DNA of 15,452 nt, from assembly GCA_946497265.1 (NCBI GenBank), contig CAMMKL010000019.1, positions 1-15,452 on the forward strand. Direction: 5' to 3'. Numbering within the stretch: the stretch's first letter is position 1; each line of letters begins with the position of its first letter. A program made the translations under genes and the position numbers. This stretch comes from an uncultured Clostridia bacterium. Its GTDB lineage: Bacteria; Bacillota; Clostridia; Oscillospirales; Acutalibacteraceae. The notes below the pieces were generated by a model. The model searched no databases. It was not told where the DNA came from and saw only the letters and a program-made list of their open reading frames with translations. Positions 12,815 to 15,452 of the stretch are shown here, piece after piece.

Positions 12815-13393
12815 TCAGGGTCGGATCAGCACGGCACGTACAGGAGCCCCTTCCAACCCATCTAAACGAATCGGGAACGCTGAGAGGATATAATTCCCGT
12901 CCGGCGCGGCGGACAAGTCGAGCCCTTCCAAAATAGGAATCCCAGCCAACAACAGCTCCTTGTGCGGCGCCTCTTCCTCTTCGCTGCAGCCGATGGACAG
13001 CGCGTCCGTCCCTACCAGAAATACGCCGGCATCCGCCAAGGCAAAGGCGGCACTTTGAGAAAGGAAGGCGCCGCCGTTACCGCGGAAGAGAACTCGCCTT
13101 TCGCACAGCGGTAACAGCGCGTCCATCTCTTCCCCCGTCAGGATGCCCTGCACCGTTATTACCGTACAGGGGCCGTAAAAGGGCCTTAAGGGAAGCTTTT
13201 CAATGGAAGCTCCCTGCTGCACATAATGCAAAGGGGCGTCCACATGCGTAGCCGTATGGGAACAAGCAAAATAGGCGGAAAGGTTGTAAGGCTCCCCTGT
13301 CTCCATTCGGCATAACCGTTCTACCCTTGGGGGCGGATCCCCGGGATACCCTTTGGTACGGAAAAAATCCCTCGAAATATCGTACAATTCCAT
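12815..13393 (-). CDS. Cyclase/kynurenine-formamidase-like metal hydrolase
   Basis: The 192-residue product belongs to the cyclase family (kynurenine formamidase, isatin hydrolase and relatives). It shows the opening LYDISRDF, YPGDPP (16-21) and the metal-binding HxxxHxD motif in SHTATHVDAPLH (H46, H50, D52). Members hydrolyse amide or cyclic substrates with zinc or manganese; the substrate here is unknown. The start at ATG 13393 has GGGAG about 8 nt upstream. An in-frame ATG at 13462 would overlap the upstream gene by 55 bp and lacks support. It lies 14 bp behind the nucleosidase gene, so the two form an operon, which hints at a nucleoside or sulfur-salvage context, though this is speculative. 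No clear terminator follows. Confidence 0.85.
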   Translation of the reverse strand: MELYDISRDFFRTKGYPGDPPPRVERLCRMETGEPYNLSAYFACSHTATHVDAPLHYVQQGASIEKLPLRPFYGPCTVITVQGILTGEEMDALLPLCERRVLFRGNGGAFLSQSAAFALADAGVFLVGTDALSIGCSEEEEAPHKELLLAGIPILEGLDLSAAPDGNYILSAFPIRLDGLEGAPVRAVLIRP

Positions 13394-13407
13394 TGTTTGG
13401 CTCCCTA

Positions 13408-14127
13408 TCAGACCGGTTCCGTTTTCGATATGGAAGCCGATAAATTTTCCAAAAACCTGCAAATCAATGCGATGGATTTCTCTGCTGCAATATCCACAAA
13501 CTTGTTGTAGTCCATATGTGAATCGTCGTTTGCATTATCGGAGATCGCACGAACAACGGCAAACTCCACTCCATTGAGATAACATACTTGCCCAATGCTG
13601 CCGCCCTCCATTTCGCAGGCCATCCCACCGAACGTTTCCTTTAGCTGAACCAGGGTCTTACTGTCGTTGATAAACTGATCCCCGGTGACAATCACACCTG
13701 TGTGTACGGCCGTTTCTTGCATATTCTGCGCCGCATCCGCAAGCAATGAAGTAAGCCGTTGACTAGCTGGAATATGCACCAAATCCATGCCGGGGATAAA
13801 CCCTTTTGGGTCGCCAAGCGGAGAACAGTCCACATCATGTTGTACCACGGAACCGGCGAGCACAATGTCCCCAATATGGACGCCTTCTCCAATTCCCCCG
13901 GCTACGCCAGAATTGATAACGGCAGAAGGGGCATAACGCAGGATCATCGTCTGAGTACAGACGGCGGCGTTCACCTTTCCGATCCCGGCCACAGCGGTTA
14001 CACAGTCTTTTCCCATCAGTTTGCCCCGCGTAAACGTAATCCCGCTGATCTTTTCACATTCCTTTTGTTGCATCAAAGCATTCAATCCTTCGATTTCCAC
14101 ATCCATTGCCCCAATAATCCCTATCAT
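13408..14127 (-). CDS. mtnN: 5'-methylthioadenosine/S-adenosylhomocysteine nucleosidase
   Basis: The enzyme removes adenine from 5'-methylthioadenosine and S-adenosylhomocysteine, feeding methionine salvage and the activated methyl cycle. The 239-residue product opens MIGIIGAMDVEIEGL, where E11 matches the catalytic-site glutamate of the family. It has AGIGKVNAAVCTQ and NSGVAGGIGEGVHIGD in the middle and CEMEGGSIGQVCYLNGVEF near the base-binding site. VVRAISDNAND carries the catalytic aspartate. The ATG at 14127 is chosen by homology and by a GGGCGG about 9 nt upstream; longer in-frame starts add non-family residues. A strong sigma-A promoter lies 38 bp upstream, and the cyclase-family gene follows in the same operon. 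Confidence 0.95.
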   Translation of the reverse strand: MIGIIGAMDVEIEGLNALMQQKECEKISGITFTRGKLMGKDCVTAVAGIGKVNAAVCTQTMILRYAPSAVINSGVAGGIGEGVHIGDIVLAGSVVQHDVDCSPLGDPKGFIPGMDLVHIPASQRLTSLLADAAQNMQETAVHTGVIVTGDQFINDSKTLVQLKETFGGMACEMEGGSIGQVCYLNGVEFAVVRAISDNANDDSHMDYNKFVDIAAEKSIALICRFLENLSASISKTEPV

Positions 14128-14164
14128 GAATATTCCGCCCTTTCTGAATTTATGTGTTAAATGG

Positions 14165-14193
14165 ATTATAGCATATATTTTATAAAATGACAA
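14165..14193 (-). promoter_or_regulatory. Sigma-A promoter of mtnN and the cyclase-family gene
   Basis: On the minus strand TTGTCA (14188-14193), a 17 nt AT-rich spacer ending in TGC, and TATAAT (14165-14170) form a near-consensus promoter with an extended -10, 38 bp before the mtnN start. Confidence 0.8.
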
Positions 14194-14350
14194 AACCTTC
14201 CATAACATGATGCTTTCGCGTCCATTTGCAAACCAACAGGTATCATTTTTTTACAACAGGAGGATTTTACGGCAAAACACATTTTGGCTCTATTTTCATT
14301 TACACAAAAACAAAGGAAATCTTGGAAGAAGCCGCCCCTCGGGAATCCGT

Positions 14351-14443
14351 TTGTAAGGAAGTTACTTACAACATGCATGAATCAACGAAGTCCGCATCCT
14401 TTCAGGGTGCGGACTTCTGCTTTGGATTGCGGTGCCGCAATCC
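14351..14443. other. String of three inverted repeats in a gene-free interval
   Basis: The 395 bp between mtnN and the acetyltransferase gene hold no convincing gene. Three hairpins follow one another: TTGTAAG/CTTACAA (14351-14371), a 13-pair stem with GAAGTCCGCA/TGCGGACTTC (14387-14417), and GGATTGCGG/CCGCAATCC with a 2 nt loop (14424-14443). None is followed by a good T-run on either strand, so they are not plain terminators. They may be a structured RNA, a mobile-element relic, or the 3' untranslated part of the acetyltransferase transcript. Confidence 0.6.
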
Positions 14444-14522
14444 GATGCTTGTTATACCTGTGGACGCCATTATACTAGCATAGTCTTCATATACTGAGTT
14501 CTTTGATATACGCAAAATTATC

Positions 14523-14960
14523 CTATTCAAGCCATTGAATAAAAGCGGTTTTATCACTACTGTTATAGCCTGCGTTTCTATAAAGTTTAAGTGTTGTATT
14601 TTCCTTTGAACCGGTAAGCAACATCATTTTATAACAATTTGCCTTTTCGGCAATTTCTTTGGCATAATTCAAACATTCTGTTGCATATCCCCTGCCGCGG
14701 TAGTCTTCTAGGGTAACAACATTTTCTATAAGGGCGTACGGTCGAACATTTCTTGTTAAATTTGGAATAGTTACACAAACACAAGAGGACACGATTTTAT
14801 TGTCAACCTCATTAACTATAATGTGATGATTTTTATCTTTTATAATCGTTTCCCATGCTGCTTTCAAATATTCCGTCATTTCCGGCACAGACTTCTCATG
14901 TAAATATAAATACAAATTTAACAATTCACTTAGTTCATTTTCATCAATTTCTCTAACCAT
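14523..14960 (-). CDS. GNAT-family N-acetyltransferase
   Basis: GNAT enzymes move an acetyl group from acetyl-CoA to an amine; the substrate here is unknown. The 145-residue product has the motif A acetyl-CoA loop in VVTLEDYRGRGYATECL (81-97), with the R/QxxGxG/A pattern at R88, G91 and A93. It also has LYRNAGY near the C-terminus (127-132), typical of the fold. I chose ATG 14960 with GAGGTG 4 nt upstream; an ATG at 14975 lies before that site. The gene is clearly more AT-rich than its neighbours (many AAT, ATA and TTA codons) and lies alone beside unexplained sequence, which suggests recent acquisition. It resembles stand-alone acetyltransferases often seen in gut Firmicutes. Confidence 0.88.
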   Translation of the reverse strand: MVREIDENELSELLNLYLYLHEKSVPEMTEYLKAAWETIIKDKNHHIIVNEVDNKIVSSCVCVTIPNLTRNVRPYALIENVVTLEDYRGRGYATECLNYAKEIAEKANCYKMMLLTGSKENTTLKLYRNAGYNSSDKTAFIQWLE

Positions 14961-14999
14961 ATAGCACCTCTGCAAAGTTTATTTTACCACCATTAGTGT

Positions 15000-15240
15000 A
15001 ACACATAACTGGGTTTGATGATATACGATTTTCTGCAAGTTATCATATTTACTCATTTACAACAACTCGAAAGAGCGCTGGGCGTTTCTATCCCTCACAT
15101 CTCAGGCGGCAGCCACCTAGCCCAAACCATGAAACGCGTATTTTTGATGAGCGCGGCAAATCTTCGCGCCTATATCTCCGGGCTTCCTTTAAACAATGTA
15201 ATTCATTTTTAAACCGGCTATCGGTCGCTTTGGATCCATA
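15000..15240 (+). other. Gene-poor stretch with a 65-codon plus-strand open frame of doubtful status
   Basis: A 65-codon frame at 15015-15212 has no good ribosome binding site. Its second half (from about 15066) is more GC-rich than the flanks and reads as plausible protein ending ISGLPLNNVIHF, so it might be the 3' remnant of a lost gene. I do not recognise the sequence and would not call it a gene on present evidence. No promoter or RNA gene is visible. Confidence 0.3.
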
Positions 15241-15262
15241 CAATCTTGACAATAACTTATAG

Positions 15263-15302
15263 AAAAAGCAAAGGGTCCGGCTTCTTTTGCCGGACCCTTT
15301 GC
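15263..15302 (-). terminator. Strong intrinsic terminator for the gene at the right edge
   Basis: GCAAAGGGTCCGGC (15268-15281) and GCCGGACCCTTTGC (15289-15302) form a perfect 14 bp stem with a 7 nt loop, and TTTTT follows on the minus strand. It lies 14 bp after the stop codon at 15317. Confidence 0.92.
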
Positions 15303-15316
15303 CATGAATAAAGAAA

Positions 15317-15452
15317 CTATCTCCTGTTTTTCTTATGATTTAGGAATAACCATGCTGCAGCCGCCGCTCCAAGTACAGTAAGCGCCGCCACAGGGGCTAC
15401 TGCTCCGTCAATATATGCACAACACGGAAATTGCCGTAACCATGCGGCTTTC
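15317..15452 (-). CDS. C-terminal end of a protein with a final membrane segment (partial)
   Basis: The open frame enters from the right edge and ends at TAG 15317-15319. The 45 visible residues include an Ala/Val/Leu-rich hydrophobic stretch of about 20 residues (VAPVAALTVLGAAAAAWLFL) followed by NHKKNRR and the stop. A hydrophobic segment with a short basic tail is typical of a C-terminal membrane anchor. No LPxTG motif is visible just before it. A perfect terminator directly after the stop supports the reading frame and strand. The rest of the protein is outside the window, so no function can be given. Confidence 0.6.
   Translation of the reverse strand, partial: KAAWLRQFPCCAYIDGAVAPVAALTVLGAAAAAWLFLNHKKNRR

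Noticed and set aside
12815..13462. Cyclase gene starting at ATG 13462
   Set aside because: It would overlap mtnN by 55 bp and has no ribosome binding site; ATG 13393 has both a site and the family N-terminus.
14226..14483. Plus-strand 85-codon frame across the hairpin string
   Set aside because: It reads straight through three inverted repeats and shows no domain-like composition, although an AGGAGG-like stretch occurs nearby at 14260.
1..15452. tRNA, rRNA, insertion sequences, prophage
   Set aside because: I looked for cloverleaf-like arms, transposase motifs and terminal repeats in all intergenic regions and found none that hold up.

Overview
The window looks like the chromosome of an anaerobic, spore-forming member of the Clostridia, probably an Oscillospiraceae-type relative. 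This rests on moderately GC-rich coding sequence, strong AGGAGG-type ribosome binding sites, a canonical bacterial S10 ribosomal operon, and four endospore genes (spoIIE, spoIIP, gpr, spoVAE). I cannot name a genus from sequence alone.

Layout. Positions 1-3359 (minus strand) hold the promoter-proximal half of the S10 operon in canonical order: rpsJ, rplC, rplD, rplW, rplB, rpsS and a truncated rplV at the left edge. rpsJ starts at a GTG at 3359. Upstream is a leader of about 290 nt with a terminator-like hairpin, and a sigma-A promoter with A-tracts near 3655-3720. Positions 4070-6421 encode the sporulation phosphatase SpoIIE, followed by a strong hairpin and preceded by a promoter with the long -35/-10 spacing typical of Spo0A-activated promoters. 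Positions 6689-8026 encode the CCA-adding enzyme; 8176-8964 encode an unrecognised secreted/membrane protein with a Pro/Glu/Asp repeat stalk. From 11526 down to 9136 runs a sporulation cluster, gpr - spoIIP - small membrane protein, with sigma-G-like (gpr) and sigma-E-like (spoIIP) promoters.

On the plus strand, rpsT (S20, 11712-11972) and a 50-codon membrane peptide gene (TTG start, 12127-12279) each have a clear sigma-A promoter and a terminator. Convergent to them is spoVAE (12360-12716) with a sigma-G-like promoter, then a two-gene operon of MTA/SAH nucleosidase (13408-14127) and a cyclase/formamidase-like hydrolase (12815-13393). The right end (14130-15452) is less ordinary: a string of three hairpins, an AT-rich GNAT acetyltransferase that looks acquired, a short unexplained plus-strand ORF, and a strong minus-strand terminator after the 3' end of a gene whose product ends in a membrane segment.

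How it fits together: the ribosomal genes are growth genes. spoIIE activates sigma-F in the forespore, spoIIP degrades septal peptidoglycan for engulfment, spoVAE helps load dipicolinic acid, and gpr degrades SASPs at germination. The promoter-like motifs seen here (Spo0A/sigma-A, sigma-E, sigma-G) match that temporal order. No CRISPR array, phage, insertion sequence, tRNA or rRNA gene was found. The most novel-looking items are the S10 leader, the two unrecognised membrane proteins next to spoIIP, the 50-residue membrane peptide, and the hairpin string at 14351-14443.
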